This document shows, in pieces, positions 21,509-30,167 of a DNA stretch of 34,771 nt. The notes under the pieces are model-generated. The model ran no database searches, was not told where the DNA came from, and saw nothing but the letters and a program-made list of their open reading frames with translations. Location of the stretch: NCBI GenBank assembly GCA_902494515.1, contig CABUTS010000024.1:1-34771 (forward strand). The letters are read 5' to 3'. Position 1 is the stretch's first letter. Every line of letters begins with the position of its first letter. A program made the translations under genes and the position numbers. The stretch comes from an uncultured Muribaculaceae bacterium. Lineage in GTDB: Bacteria > Bacteroidota > Bacteroidia > Bacteroidales > Muribaculaceae.

Positions 21509-22027
21509 ATGGCAAATAAAAATAACCGCGTAAAGTCGACCAACGACATCGAGCTCAAAGACCGCCTGGTGGCCATCAACCGCGTCACCAAAGTGACCAA
21601 GGGCGGCCGCACATTCACCTTCGCCGCCATCGTGGTGGTCGGGAATGAAGACGGCATCATCGGCTGGGGCCTCGGCAAAGCCAACGAAGTCACCGCTGCC
21701 ATCGCCAAGGGCGTAGAATCTGCCAAAAAGAACCTCATCCGCGTCCCCGTTCACAAAGGTACGATTCCTCACGAACAGTACGCTAAATTCGGCGGCTCCC
21801 GAGTTCTGCTCAAGCCCGCCAGCCACGGTACCGGCGTGAAGGCCGGCGGCGCCATGCGTGCCGTGCTCGAGAGCGTCGGCATCACCGACGTGCTGGCCAA
21901 GTCAAAGGGTTCCTCCAACCCCCACAACCTGGTGAAGGCCACCATCGCCGCCCTCGGCGAAATGCGTTCCCCCGCCCAGGTAGCCCAGAACCGCGGCATC
22001 TCCGTAAATCAGGTATTCAACGGCTAA
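21509..22027 (+). CDS. rpsE: 30S ribosomal protein S5 (uS5)
   Basis: S5 takes part in decoding fidelity and mRNA unwinding at the entry channel. The 172 residues contain the double-stranded-RNA-binding part DRLVAINRVTKVTKGGRTFTF and the loop where spectinomycin-resistance changes occur in other species, then VLLKPASHGTGVKAGGAMRAVLE. Length is normal. rpmD begins 14 nt downstream. Confidence 0.97.
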   Translation: MANKNNRVKSTNDIELKDRLVAINRVTKVTKGGRTFTFAAIVVVGNEDGIIGWGLGKANEVTAAIAKGVESAKKNLIRVPVHKGTIPHEQYAKFGGSRVLLKPASHGTGVKAGGAMRAVLESVGITDVLAKSKGSSNPHNLVKATIAALGEMRSPAQVAQNRGISVNQVFNG

Positions 22028-22041
22028 ACCTCGCTTCAGAA

Positions 22042-22221
22042 ATGGCACAGATCAAGATCAAACAGATAAAGAGCCGCATCGGCGCCCCCGCAGTGCAGAA
22101 ACGCACTCTCGACGCCCTCGGCCTCAAGAAAATGAATCACGAGGTCCTCAAAGAGGACACCCCCTCCGTGATGGGTATGGTAAACCGTGTTCGTCATTTG
22201 GTAGAAGTGACCAACGCTTAA
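22042..22221 (+). CDS. rpmD: 50S ribosomal protein L30 (uL30)
   Basis: The 59-codon reading frame begins MAQIKIKQIKSRIGAPAVQK and continues with RTLDALGLKKMNHEVLKEDT and MGMVNRVRHLVEV, an unmistakable L30. It sits between rpsE and rplO as expected for the spc operon. L30 is a small, non-essential-in-some-lineages component of the 50S core; no unusual trait is seen. Confidence 0.96.
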   Translation: MAQIKIKQIKSRIGAPAVQKRTLDALGLKKMNHEVLKEDTPSVMGMVNRVRHLVEVTNA

Positions 22222-22248
22222 TCAATATCGCAAAACTCAAAAGCAACT

Positions 22249-22698
22249 ATGGATTTAAGTAACTTAAAACCCGCCGTCGGCGCAACTACCCGCTCCACCC
22301 GCATCGGTCGCGGTCCCGGCTCCGGCAAGGGTGGTACATCTACCCGCGGACACAAGGGCGCAAAGTCGCGCTCCGGCTACAAACGTAAAATCGGCTTCGA
22401 AGGCGGTCAGATGCCTCTGCAGCGCCGTCTTCCCAAGTTCGGCTTCAAGAACATCAACCGTGTGGATTACAAAGCCATCAATCTGACTGTACTCGAGGCT
22501 CTCGCCGCCGAGCGCAACCTCCAGAAGATCGGCCTCGAAGAGCTCCGCGCAGCCGGCTTCATCAACTCCAAGCAGCTCGTGAAGATCCTCGCCGTAGGTG
22601 CCCTCACCCGCCCCCTGGCAGTTGAAGCCAACGCCTTCTCCGCAGCCGCCGAGAAAGCAATCACCGAGGCCGGCGGCTCCGCCACCAAGGTGAAGTAA
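22249..22698 (+). CDS. rplO: 50S ribosomal protein L15 (uL15)
   Basis: L15 is a late-assembly 50S protein with a long extended N-terminus. The 149-residue protein MDLSNLKPAVGATTRSTRIGRGPG has the Gly/Arg/Lys-rich tail typical of the family (GKGGTSTRGHKGAKSRSG) and the globular domain with FEGGQMPLQRRLPKFGF. It precedes secY by 53 nt, the usual arrangement. Confidence 0.97.
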   Translation: MDLSNLKPAVGATTRSTRIGRGPGSGKGGTSTRGHKGAKSRSGYKRKIGFEGGQMPLQRRLPKFGFKNINRVDYKAINLTVLEALAAERNLQKIGLEELRAAGFINSKQLVKILAVGALTRPLAVEANAFSAAAEKAITEAGGSATKVK

Positions 22699-22751
22699 AA
22701 CCCCTCTCCCCCTTCCACCGGCTTTCTTAAGCCACCAAGCTTTCCCCCGTA

Positions 22752-24101
22752 ATGAAATTCATTCAAACCCTCAAAAACATCTGGACTATCCAGGAACTGC
22801 GCCAGCGTCTTACGATCACGGTGCTTCTGGTGCTGGTCTACCGTCTTGGCTGCTACGTTGTCCTGCCGGGCATCAACCCCGCCGACCTCGAGGCCATGAC
22901 TAACTTCACCAACAAGACCGGCCTGATGCAGCTCCTCGACATGTTCTCCGGAGGTGCCTTCTCCCAGGCCTCCATCTTCGCCCTGGGTATCATGCCTTAC
23001 ATCACTGCATCCATCGTGATCCAGCTGGCCGGCATGGTTCTCCCCTCGTTCCAGAAGATGCAGCGCGAAGGAGAAAGCGGCCGCCAGAAACTCAATCAGT
23101 ACACCCGCTACCTTACCGTGCTGATCCTTCTGGTCCAGGGCCCCGCCTACCTCTACAATCTGCGCGCTCAGATTGTAAACGCCGGCGGAACCTCCGATAT
23201 GGGATTCTGGATGGTGGTATTCCTGACGATTGTGCTCGCAGCCGGCTCCATGTTCATCATGTGGCTCGGCGAGCGCATCACTGACCGCGGTATCGGCAAC
23301 GGTATCTCCTTCATCATTCTGGTGGGTATCATCGCCCGCCTCCCCATGGCCCTCTTCTACGAGTTCACCTCGCGCCTTCCCGGCTCCACCGGTAATCAGG
23401 GCGGTCTGATCATGTTCATCGTGGAAATCGTGCTGCTCTTCGCCGTTACCATCGGCGCAGTGCTGCTGGTCCAGGGAACCCGCAAGGTGCCCGTACAGTA
23501 CGCCAAGCGTGTTGTCGGTAACAAGCAGGTCGGAGGCGTACGCCAGTACATCCCCCTGAAGGTGAACGCCGCCGGCGTGATGCCCATCATCTTCGCCCAG
23601 GCCATCATGTTCATCCCCCTGACCCTCTCGGGCTTCGGCGCCCGCGAAGGAGCCACCGGTTTCTTCGCCACCTTCGCCGACATCAACGGCTTCTGGTATA
23701 ACTTCGTCTACTTCATCCTCATTGTGGCCTTCACATACTTCTACACCGCCATCACCGTGCGTCCCACCCAGATGGCTGAAGACATGAAGCGCAACAACGG
23801 ATTCATCCCCGGCGTCAAGCCCGGCAAGAAGACGGCCGAATACCTCGACTCGATCATGTCGCGCATCACCCTGCCCGGCTCCATCTTCCTTGGAATCGTG
23901 GCAATCCTCCCCGCCTTCGCCCGCCTCTTCGGCATCAGCCAGAACTTCGCTCAGTTCTTCGGCGGCACATCGCTGCTGATTATGGTCGGTGTTGTCCTCG
24001 ACACCCTCCAGCAGATCGAATCCCACCTGATGATGCACCACTACGACGGTCTGATGAAGGACGGCAAAATCAAAGGCCGTACCACCGGCTCCGCCTACTG
24101 A
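22752..24101 (+). CDS. secY: Preprotein translocase subunit SecY
   Basis: SecY is the protein-conducting channel of the inner membrane. The 449-residue product shows ten hydrophobic helices, starting TITVLLVLVYRLGCYVVLPG, with the plug-region sequence MDMF-like LLDMFSGGAFSQASIFALGIMPYITASIV and the cytoplasmic loop NNGFIPGVKPGKKTAEYLD that contacts the ribosome and SecA. The C-terminal tail KGRTTGSAY is normal. Co-transcription with ribosomal genes is the ancestral arrangement. Confidence 0.98.
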   Translation: MKFIQTLKNIWTIQELRQRLTITVLLVLVYRLGCYVVLPGINPADLEAMTNFTNKTGLMQLLDMFSGGAFSQASIFALGIMPYITASIVIQLAGMVLPSFQKMQREGESGRQKLNQYTRYLTVLILLVQGPAYLYNLRAQIVNAGGTSDMGFWMVVFLTIVLAAGSMFIMWLGERITDRGIGNGISFIILVGIIARLPMALFYEFTSRLPGSTGNQGGLIMFIVEIVLLFAVTIGAVLLVQGTRKVPVQYAKRVVGNKQVGGVRQYIPLKVNAAGVMPIIFAQAIMFIPLTLSGFGAREGATGFFATFADINGFWYNFVYFILIVAFTYFYTAITVRPTQMAEDMKRNNGFIPGVKPGKKTAEYLDSIMSRITLPGSIFLGIVAILPAFARLFGISQNFAQFFGGTSLLIMVGVVLDTLQQIESHLMMHHYDGLMKDGKIKGRTTGSAY

Positions 24102-24111
24102 TCCCCCGAGG

Positions 24112-24146
24112 CAATTAGTAATTAGCAATTAGCAATTAGTAATTGG
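24112..24146. repeat. AATTAG-type 7-bp repeats between secY and map
   Basis: Five near-copies of AATTAGT/AATTAGC follow one another, ending AATTGGC. The array is also roughly symmetric (AATTAGT at both ends, AATTAGC in the middle). It lies 11 bp after the secY stop and contains no promoter match. Confidence 0.8.
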
Positions 24147-24193
24147 CTGGGTAAAACCCCGGTTAACATAAAAGTTAACAACCCCAAGCCCCT

Positions 24194-24976
24194 ATGATTT
24201 ACCTCAAGACACCCGATGAAATCAAAAAAATGCGTAAGGCCTGCCAGCTGGCGAGCCTTACGCTGGGCCAGGTGGCCCGACTGATAGAGCCGGGTGTGCC
24301 GACCCATCGCCTCGACACCGCAGCCCGCGAATTTATCGTCGCAAACGGCGGACGACCCGCCTGCCTGGGCTACGGAGGCTTCCCCGGAACCATCTGCGTG
24401 GAAGTCAACGAAACGGTAGTTCACGGGTTCCCCTCGAACTATACCCTTCGCGAAGGCGACATCGTGGGCATCGACCTCGTGGCTGAGCTCGACGGTTACA
24501 ACGGCGACATGTGCTTCACATTCCCCGTCGGTGACGTCGACCCCGAAGTGATGAAACTCCTGACCACCACCAAGGAATCGCTCTACCGCGGCATCGAAGC
24601 CTGCAAAGAAGGACACCGCCTGGGCGACGTCTGCAACGCCGTCCAGACCTACTGCGAGAAGCGCGGCTACACCGTGGTCCGCGAAATGTGCGGCCACGGC
24701 ATCGGCCGGAAAATGCACGAAGACCCCGAAATCCCCAACTACGGACGCCGCGGCACAGGTCCCCTGCTCCGCAACGGTATGTGCCTCTGCATCGAACCTA
24801 TGATCAACATGGGCTCACGCAACATCGTCATCGAAGACGACGGATGGACATGCCGCACCCGCGACCGCAAACCTTCGGCCCACTTCGAGCACACCGTCGC
24901 CATCCACGACGGCCAGACCGAAATCCTCACCTCCTTCGACCCCGTCAGGGAGGTGCTCGGCGACCGCTTCTTCTGA
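24194..24976 (+). CDS. map: Type I methionine aminopeptidase
   Basis: This enzyme removes the initiator methionine from new proteins using two metal ions. The 260-residue protein begins MIYLKTPDEIKKMRKACQLAS. The five family metal ligands are visible: Asp in VGIDLVAELDG, Asp in YNGDMCFTF, His in CGHGIGRKMHEDPEIPNYG, Glu in CIEPMINMG and Glu in FEHTVAI. Its place between secY and infA is conserved in many bacteria (adk, often next to secY, is absent here). Confidence 0.97.
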   Translation: MIYLKTPDEIKKMRKACQLASLTLGQVARLIEPGVPTHRLDTAAREFIVANGGRPACLGYGGFPGTICVEVNETVVHGFPSNYTLREGDIVGIDLVAELDGYNGDMCFTFPVGDVDPEVMKLLTTTKESLYRGIEACKEGHRLGDVCNAVQTYCEKRGYTVVREMCGHGIGRKMHEDPEIPNYGRRGTGPLLRNGMCLCIEPMINMGSRNIVIEDDGWTCRTRDRKPSAHFEHTVAIHDGQTEILTSFDPVREVLGDRFF

Positions 24977-25054
24977 GCAGCAGGGGGCGGCAACTCCGCT
25001 CAAAGGCAATTTACTTAACAACACAATTCGAAACCAACAGAGAGACCTCAATTT

Positions 25055-25273
25055 ATGTCAAAACAATCGGCAATCGAACAGGACGGCGTTATCCTTGAAG
25101 CCCTTTCCAACGCTATGTTCCGCGTAGAGCTGGAAAACGGCCACGAAATCACCGCCCATATCTCCGGCAAGATGCGCATGCACTACATCAGAATCCTCCC
25201 CGGCGATAAAGTAAAGGTTGAAATGTCGCCCTACGACCTCTCGAAAGGACGAATCGCGTTCCGATACAAGTAA
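25055..25273 (+). CDS. infA: Translation initiation factor IF-1
   Basis: IF-1 occupies the A site during initiation. The 72-residue OB-fold protein MSKQSAIEQDGVILEALSNAM has the family core LENGHEITAHISGKMRMHYIRILPGDKVKVE and ends with the usual DLSKGRIAFRYK. It follows map by 78 nt and precedes rpmJ by 43 nt. Confidence 0.97.
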   Translation: MSKQSAIEQDGVILEALSNAMFRVELENGHEITAHISGKMRMHYIRILPGDKVKVEMSPYDLSKGRIAFRYK

Positions 25274-25316
25274 ATCTCACCGAACATCCAAATAACCCCA
25301 CCAACCTCGTTTCACA

Positions 25317-25433
25317 ATGAAAGTAAGAGCTTCCATCAAGAAGCGTTCCGCCGAGGACAAGATTGTCCGCCGCAAGGGCCGCCTCTATGTGATCAACAAA
25401 AAGAATCCCAAAAACAAACAGCGCCAGGGATAA
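25317..25433 (+). CDS. rpmJ: 50S ribosomal protein L36 (bL36), cysteine-free
   Basis: The 38-codon frame MKVRASIKKRSAEDKIVRRK, then GRLYVINKKNPKNKQRQG, is L36 by its ends and length. The classic form binds zinc through three Cys and one His; here those positions are non-Cys (S-A-E-D and N-K-K-N) and no cysteine remains, so it should be zinc independent. It lies between infA and rpsM, the usual place. Confidence 0.95.
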   Translation: MKVRASIKKRSAEDKIVRRKGRLYVINKKNPKNKQRQG

Positions 25434-25642
25434 CAGAAAGCTCTCTGCGCCAGCCTGCGGCTGAAACCCTCAAGGGGTTTGTCAGGATATTGACCCGGCC
25501 CGGCCGGCGGCTCCCCCAAAGGACGCCCCGCAAGGCTTCGGATGGCCGCGGTTAATGAAACCCAACTGACCGTTTCATCCCCCCTGCCCCGGGCAAGCGC
25601 AGTCCCCGGTGTAAACCACAAATTACTCAACCAAAAGTTTTT
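25434..25642 (+). other. rpmJ-rpsM spacer with hairpin
   Basis: The 209-bp spacer contains the hairpin AAACCC/GGGTTT (25464-25469, 25475-25480) with a TCAAG loop and a further GGCCCGGCCGG palindromic stretch. No U-tract, promoter or ORF was found. Such long spacers recur between several ribosomal genes in this window. Confidence 0.4.
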
Positions 25643-26023
25643 ATGGCAGTAAGAATCGTGGGAGTTGACCTCCCCCAGAACAAACGGGGCGAAATCGCCC
25701 TGACCTACATCTTCGGCATCGGCCGCTCCGCGGCCAAAACCATCCTGGAAAAAGCCGGTGTAGACGTGAACAAACAAGTGAAGGACTGGACCGATGCTGA
25801 AGCAGCTAATGTCCGCGAAGTCATCTCCGAAAACTACAAGGTAGAAGGTGACCTCCGCTCCGAAATCCAGCTCAACATCAAGCGCCTGATGGACATCGGC
25901 TGCTACCGCGGTATCCGCCACCGCAACGGCCTCCCCGTACGCGGTCAGTCGACAAAGAACAACGCCCGCACCCGCAAGGGACGCAAGAAAACAGTCGCCA
26001 ACAAGAAGAAAGCTACTAAATAA
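25643..26023 (+). CDS. rpsM: 30S ribosomal protein S13 (uS13)
   Basis: S13 is in the 30S head and forms a bridge to the 50S. The 126 residues start MAVRIVGVDLPQNKRGEIALTYIFGIGRSAA, with the GCYRGIRHRNGLPVRGQSTKNNARTRKG tRNA-contacting tail of the family. It opens the alpha block rpsM-rpsK-rpsD-rpoA-rplQ. Confidence 0.97.
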   Translation: MAVRIVGVDLPQNKRGEIALTYIFGIGRSAAKTILEKAGVDVNKQVKDWTDAEAANVREVISENYKVEGDLRSEIQLNIKRLMDIGCYRGIRHRNGLPVRGQSTKNNARTRKGRKKTVANKKKATK

Positions 26024-26044
26024 CAAAAACCCATCTAACGCAAT

Positions 26045-26434
26045 ATGGCAAAGAAAACAGTCGCAGCCAAAAAGCGCAACGTTAAGGTTGACGCCGCCGG
26101 CCAGCTTCACGTTCACTCCTCGTTCAACAACATCATCGTGTGCTTAGCCAACAGCGAGGGTCAGGTAATCTCCTGGTCCTCCGCAGGTAAGATGGGCTTC
26201 CGCGGCAGCAAGAAAAACACCCCCTACGCAGCCCAGATGGCTGCCCAGGACTGCGGCAAGGTCGCTTACGACCTCGGTCTCCGCAAGGTGAAGGCTTACG
26301 TAAAGGGTCCCGGCAACGGCCGTGAATCCGCAATCCGCACCGTCCACGGCATGGGTATCGAAGTAACCGAAATCATCGACGTTACTCCCCTGCCCCACAA
26401 CGGTTGCCGTCCTCCCAAGCGCCGTCGCGTATAA
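26045..26434 (+). CDS. rpsK: 30S ribosomal protein S11 (uS11)
   Basis: S11 lies on the 30S platform near the mRNA exit. The 129-residue product has HVHSSFNNIIVCLANSEGQVISWSSAGKMGFRGSKKNTPYAAQ and the C-terminal VTEIIDVTPLPHNGCRPPKRRRV, both conserved. It starts 21 nt after rpsM. Confidence 0.97.
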   Translation: MAKKTVAAKKRNVKVDAAGQLHVHSSFNNIIVCLANSEGQVISWSSAGKMGFRGSKKNTPYAAQMAAQDCGKVAYDLGLRKVKAYVKGPGNGRESAIRTVHGMGIEVTEIIDVTPLPHNGCRPPKRRRV

Positions 26435-26470
26435 TCCTATCTGTTCAACCCCAAAAACGCTTACACAACA

Positions 26471-27076
26471 ATGGCTAGATACACAGGTCCCAAGACCAAA
26501 ATCTCCCGCAAATTCGGTGAACCCATTTTCGGCGAAGATAAAATTCTGAGCCGCCGCAACTTCCCCCCCGGCCAGCACGGTCAGAACCGTCGCCGCAAAA
26601 CCTCGGAATACGGCACACAGCTCCGCGAAAAGCAGAAGGCTAAATACACCTACGGCGTGCTCGAACGTCAGTTCCGCAACCTCTTTGAGAAAGCTTCCTC
26701 GATGAAGGGTATCACCGGTGAAATCCTTCTCCAGCTCCTCGAGGGCCGTCTGGACAACGTGGTTTACCGCCTCGGCATCGCCAAGACCCGCGCAGCTGCC
26801 CGCCAGCTCGTGCTCCACAAACACGTGACCGTAAACGGTCAGGTCGTAAACATCCCCTCCTTCGCCGTGCAGCCCGGCATGGTAATCGGTGTCCGCGAGA
26901 AATCCAAATCCCTCGAAGTCATCGCCGTCTGCCTCGCAGGCTTCAACCACAGCAAATACCCCTGGCTCGAATGGGACGAGTCAACCAAGAGCGGCAAACT
27001 GCTCCATGTCCCCACCCGTGAGGACATCCCCGAGAACATCAAGGAGCAGCTCATCGTCGAACTCTATTCCAAGTAA
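26471..27076 (+). CDS. rpsD: 30S ribosomal protein S4 (uS4)
   Basis: S4 starts 30S assembly and in E. coli represses the alpha operon. The 201 residues begin MARYTGPKTKISRKFGEPIFG, with no N-terminal zinc cysteines (the zinc-free type), FPPGQHGQNRRRKTSEYGTQLREKQKAKYTYG, and the S4 RNA-binding domain LDNVVYRLGIAKTRAAARQLVLHKHVTVNG. It sits 17 nt before rpoA. Confidence 0.97.
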   Translation: MARYTGPKTKISRKFGEPIFGEDKILSRRNFPPGQHGQNRRRKTSEYGTQLREKQKAKYTYGVLERQFRNLFEKASSMKGITGEILLQLLEGRLDNVVYRLGIAKTRAAARQLVLHKHVTVNGQVVNIPSFAVQPGMVIGVREKSKSLEVIAVCLAGFNHSKYPWLEWDESTKSGKLLHVPTREDIPENIKEQLIVELYSK

Positions 27077-27093
27077 TCCATAAACCCAGATCC

Positions 27094-28086
27094 ATGGCTA
27101 TTTTAGCATTCCAAAAACCTGACAAAGTCGTAATGCTCGAAGCTAACAGCTTCTACGGCAAGTTCGAGTTCAAGCCTTTGGAGCCCGGCTATGGCATCAC
27201 CGTGGGCAACGCCCTCCGTCGAGTACTTCTCTCTTCGCTCGAAGGCTACGCCATTTCCGCCATCAAAATCGATGGCGTCAAACACGAGTTCGATACCATC
27301 CCCGGGGTCAAAGAGGATGTAACCAACATCATCCTCAACCTCAAGAAGGTTGACCTCAAACAACTTCATGAAGACGCCGAGACCGAAAAAGCTTCGATCC
27401 ATGTGTCGGGTCAGGAAGTGTTCAAAGCCGGTGACATCGGCAAAGCCCTCTCGGGCTTCGAGGTTCTCAACCCCGATGAAGTCATCTGTCACCTGGATCC
27501 CGACGCAAGCTTCAACATCGAGGTCAACATCAACAAAGGACGCGGATGGGTCCCCGCCGATGAAAACCAGCTGGAAATCTCCGATATCCACACCCTGGCC
27601 ATCGACTCCATCTACACCCCGATCAAGAACGTCAAATATGCCGTCGAAAACTTCCGCGTAGACCAGAAGACCGACTACGAGAAACTTATCATAGAGATCA
27701 CCACCAACGGTTCCATCCTCCCCAAGGACGCCCTCAAGGAGGCTGCAAAGATCCTCATCTACCACCTGATGCTGTTCTCCGACGATAAGATCACTATCGA
27801 GACTACCGAAACCGACGGCACCGAAGAGTTCGATGAAGACGCTCTGCACATGCGCCAGCTCCTCAAGACAAAGCTGGTCGACATGAACCTCTCCGTCCGC
27901 GCGCTCAACTGCCTCAAGAGCGCCGAAGTCGAAACCCTCGGCGAGCTCGTGGTCTTCAACAAGACCGACCTGCTGAAGTTCCGCAACTTCGGTAAGAAAT
28001 CGCTCACGGAGCTCGATGACCTCCTTGCAGAACTCGGTTTGTCGTTCGGCATGGATATTTCCAAATACAAACTCGACAAAGAGTAA
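27094..28086 (+). CDS. rpoA: DNA-directed RNA polymerase subunit alpha
   Basis: The alpha subunit dimerises to start RNA polymerase assembly. The 330-residue protein has the N-terminal domain (about 1-230) with FKPLEPGYGITVGNALRRVLLSSLEG and GVKEDVTNIILNLK, a short acidic linker (TETDGTEEFDEDA), and the C-terminal domain (about 255-320) with SVRALNCLKSAEVETLGELV and FRNFGKKSLTELDDLLAELGL. Both domains are complete. It ends 15 nt before rplQ. Confidence 0.98.
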   Translation: MAILAFQKPDKVVMLEANSFYGKFEFKPLEPGYGITVGNALRRVLLSSLEGYAISAIKIDGVKHEFDTIPGVKEDVTNIILNLKKVDLKQLHEDAETEKASIHVSGQEVFKAGDIGKALSGFEVLNPDEVICHLDPDASFNIEVNINKGRGWVPADENQLEISDIHTLAIDSIYTPIKNVKYAVENFRVDQKTDYEKLIIEITTNGSILPKDALKEAAKILIYHLMLFSDDKITIETTETDGTEEFDEDALHMRQLLKTKLVDMNLSVRALNCLKSAEVETLGELVVFNKTDLLKFRNFGKKSLTELDDLLAELGLSFGMDISKYKLDKE

Positions 28087-28101
28087 AACAGAAATTCAAC
28101 G

Positions 28102-28614
28102 ATGAGACACAATAAATCTTTCAACCACCTCTCGCGCAAGAAAGCACATCGCGACGCCCTCCTTGCCAACATGACCATTTCGCTTATCAAGCACAAGCGA
28201 ATCTTCACCACTCTGGCCAAGGCCAAGGCCCTCCGCATGTACTGCGAGCCCCTGATCAACCGCGCTAAAGCCGACTCCATGGCAAACCGCCGTCTGGTCT
28301 TCTCCTACCTCCAGAACAAAGAAGCCGTCAACGAACTCTTCCGCAACATCTCCGAGAAGATCGCTGACCGTCCCGGTGGCTACACCCGCATCCTCAAGAC
28401 CGGCAACCGTCTGGGCGACAACGCCAAGACCTGCTTCATCGAACTCGTTGACTACAACGAGAACATGCTCAAGTCCAAGGACGACGCCAAGAAGGGCCGC
28501 ACCCGCCGCTCCCGTCGCAGCAAGAAGGCCGAAGCTCCCGCAGCCGAAGCCCCCGCAGCTCCCGAAGCAGCAGCTCCCGAAGCTCCCGCCGAAGAAGCTC
28601 CCAAAGCTGAATAA
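28102..28614 (+). CDS. rplQ: 50S ribosomal protein L17 (bL17) with Ala-Pro-Glu tail
   Basis: L17 surrounds the tunnel exit. The first ~125 residues are standard (MRHNKSFNHLSRKKAHRDAL, then RVLKTGNRLGDNAKTCFIELVDYN-like TRILKTGNRLGDNAKTCFI). The protein then carries a basic stretch KKGRTRRSRRSKKAEA and a low-complexity Ala-Pro-Glu tail to residue 170. Such tails are common on L17 of Bacteroidetes. It is the last gene of the superoperon; an intrinsic terminator follows within 50 nt. Confidence 0.96.
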   Translation: MRHNKSFNHLSRKKAHRDALLANMTISLIKHKRIFTTLAKAKALRMYCEPLINRAKADSMANRRLVFSYLQNKEAVNELFRNISEKIADRPGGYTRILKTGNRLGDNAKTCFIELVDYNENMLKSKDDAKKGRTRRSRRSKKAEAPAAEAPAAPEAAAPEAPAEEAPKAE

Positions 28615-28660
28615 TTCCGAAACTCCACCCCTCATGCTGAGGGATGTTCTCCGATAACAT

Positions 28661-28702
28661 ACAACGCCTGCAGCTCAAACCCGCAGGCGTTGTGTCGTTT
28701 CT
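28661..28702 (+). terminator. Intrinsic terminator of the ribosomal superoperon
   Basis: ACAACGCCTGC (28661-28671) pairs perfectly with GCAGGCGTTGT (28683-28693) around an 11-nt loop; GTCGTTTCT follows. It ends the second ribosomal transcript after rplQ. The U-tract is modest. Confidence 0.75.
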
Positions 28703-28739
28703 ACAGTCTATATGGCAATACAAGCGATTACGAGATATC

Positions 28740-29627
28740 ATGAAAAAACCAGAACCCTCCGATTCCCGAATCCCATCAAGCCCCGATGCTCCGAAGCTCC
28801 GTATGCCCGGGGCCGGGAAGTCGTATGCGCTTGAGAAACTGATTGTCCACATGCCGGGGCCGTCGGTCGGCTTTGTGCAGGGACTGATGCAGAAAATTGC
28901 GGTGAAAACCGGGCTCATCGCGCTGTTTTCATTCTCTGGCGCGCAGGTCCGTAAGAATGTCACCCGGCAGGTAATCACGATTCCCGGCGAGGCGGAGGTC
29001 CTCGGGCTGTACCGCGACATCGCCGCGCATCCCGCCGACGCCCCTGACGTGGAGCGCCGCCTGCGGGAGCTCGACTCGCCGATGCGGTGGCCGATGCGCT
29101 ATGCCGCGGAGTATTACCTCGGAAACCTTGCGGCGGTGAAGCCCGCGACATGGGAAAAGTTTGTGGAGGGGGTTGTGCTCTTCGAGGGGAAGGGGCTCCC
29201 TGATGAAGCCGCGCCGCTGTTGCTGCAAGCTGTCGACGAGGGGTTTCTCCCGGCTTTTGCCATCCTCGGAGACTACTGCCTGAAGCGCCGGAAAATCGAC
29301 CTTGCCATCGAGACTGTGAAGCCCGCCTCGCAGGCCGGATATGCTCCGGCCATGCATCAGCACGGCTACTACATCAACGTGCAGTCCATGGGCAAAATGT
29401 TCCAGTACAGACGCCTCCGGGAGGTCTGGAGGCTTTATTCCGCAGCCGCCGAGGCGGGTTATCCGCCGTCGATGGCTGTGGTGGGGGAGATGTATTTCAA
29501 CGGCTTCGGAGCAGCCGTTCCGCGCGACCTTTACAGGTCGCTGGATTATCTTGAACGGGCCTTTCAGGCGGGCGAAGACCGCTGTCTCCCCCTGCTGAGG
29601 CGGGTACGTGCCGCAGCAGGGGTGTAA
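28740..29627 (+). CDS. Sel1/TPR-like repeat protein
   Basis: The 295-residue product begins at the ATG at 28740 (MKKPEPSDSRIPSSPDAPKL); an in-frame ATG at 28644 would run through the terminator stem and is rejected. The C-terminal half has Sel1-like helical repeats: EAAPLLLQAVDEGFLPAFAILGDYCL, VKPASQAGYAPAMHQHGYYIN, WRLYSAAAEAGYPPSMAVVGEMYFNGFGA, SLDYLERAFQAGEDRCLPLL. Such repeats bind other proteins. The N-terminal ~110 residues are not recognised. No signal peptide is seen. It is convergent with the next gene, with 9 nt between stops. Function unknown. Confidence 0.8.
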   Translation: MKKPEPSDSRIPSSPDAPKLRMPGAGKSYALEKLIVHMPGPSVGFVQGLMQKIAVKTGLIALFSFSGAQVRKNVTRQVITIPGEAEVLGLYRDIAAHPADAPDVERRLRELDSPMRWPMRYAAEYYLGNLAAVKPATWEKFVEGVVLFEGKGLPDEAAPLLLQAVDEGFLPAFAILGDYCLKRRKIDLAIETVKPASQAGYAPAMHQHGYYINVQSMGKMFQYRRLREVWRLYSAAAEAGYPPSMAVVGEMYFNGFGAAVPRDLYRSLDYLERAFQAGEDRCLPLLRRVRAAAGV

Positions 29628-29636
29628 GACCGCGGC

Positions 29637-30041
29637 TCAGCAGCACATCTGCTCGTTCTTGCCATAGATGCGCTCGATGCGGAACCGGCACCCCTCGTCG
29701 AGCAGACATTCGGTAATCTCCTTGAAGCAGGCCCGGACCTGCCGGAAGTCGGCGTTGACAATCCTGCGCCAGCCATCCATGCTGTCGGCGATGAGCGAGG
29801 GGAGCTGCTCGAAGCGGATGCCGTGGCGCCGGGCCATCCGGCGGGCATCGTCGGAGTTGACGATGGCAGCCGTCGAACAGCTATAGCGCGGGTCGTCGTA
29901 GTCGTGGAGATCGACCGACACAGCCAGGTTGCCGCGGTAGTTGATACCCGCGAAGATCTCCATGACGATCGGCTGGTCATCGTCGGAGCTCATGACATGA
30001 CGGAAGTTGTAAAAGCAGTCACTGAAAAATTTCATAATCAT
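29637..30041 (-). CDS. Small acidic protein of unknown function
   Basis: The 134-residue frame starts MIMKFFSDCFYNF; an internal ATG two codons later is equally possible. It looks soluble: DLHDYDDPRYSCSTAAIVNSDDARRMARRHGIRFEQLPSLIADSMDGWRRIV, ending with RIERIYGKNEQMCC. I do not recognise the family. Its codon pattern and clean composition make it more likely real than the overlapping frame on the same strand (29564-29980), which is Ser/Thr/Arg-rich low complexity. It is convergent with the Sel1-repeat gene. Upstream is the repeat-rich region. Confidence 0.6.
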   Translation of the reverse strand: MIMKFFSDCFYNFRHVMSSDDDQPIVMEIFAGINYRGNLAVSVDLHDYDDPRYSCSTAAIVNSDDARRMARRHGIRFEQLPSLIADSMDGWRRIVNADFRQVRACFKEITECLLDEGCRFRIERIYGKNEQMCC

Positions 30042-30167
30042 ACAGTTTTAGTGGGGGAGAGCCGCGCAGGCCCTCCCCAGAGTTAATATTTCATTTTCAT
30101 TAATTCCAATCGGGGATCGGATGGAATCCGAATCGACTTCACCAACATTTCAAAGATCTCGGTACGG

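Noticed and set aside
22467..24128. 553-codon open frame antisense to rplO and secY
   Set aside because: Shadow frame rich in Gly, Glu, His and Asp without any recognisable domain.
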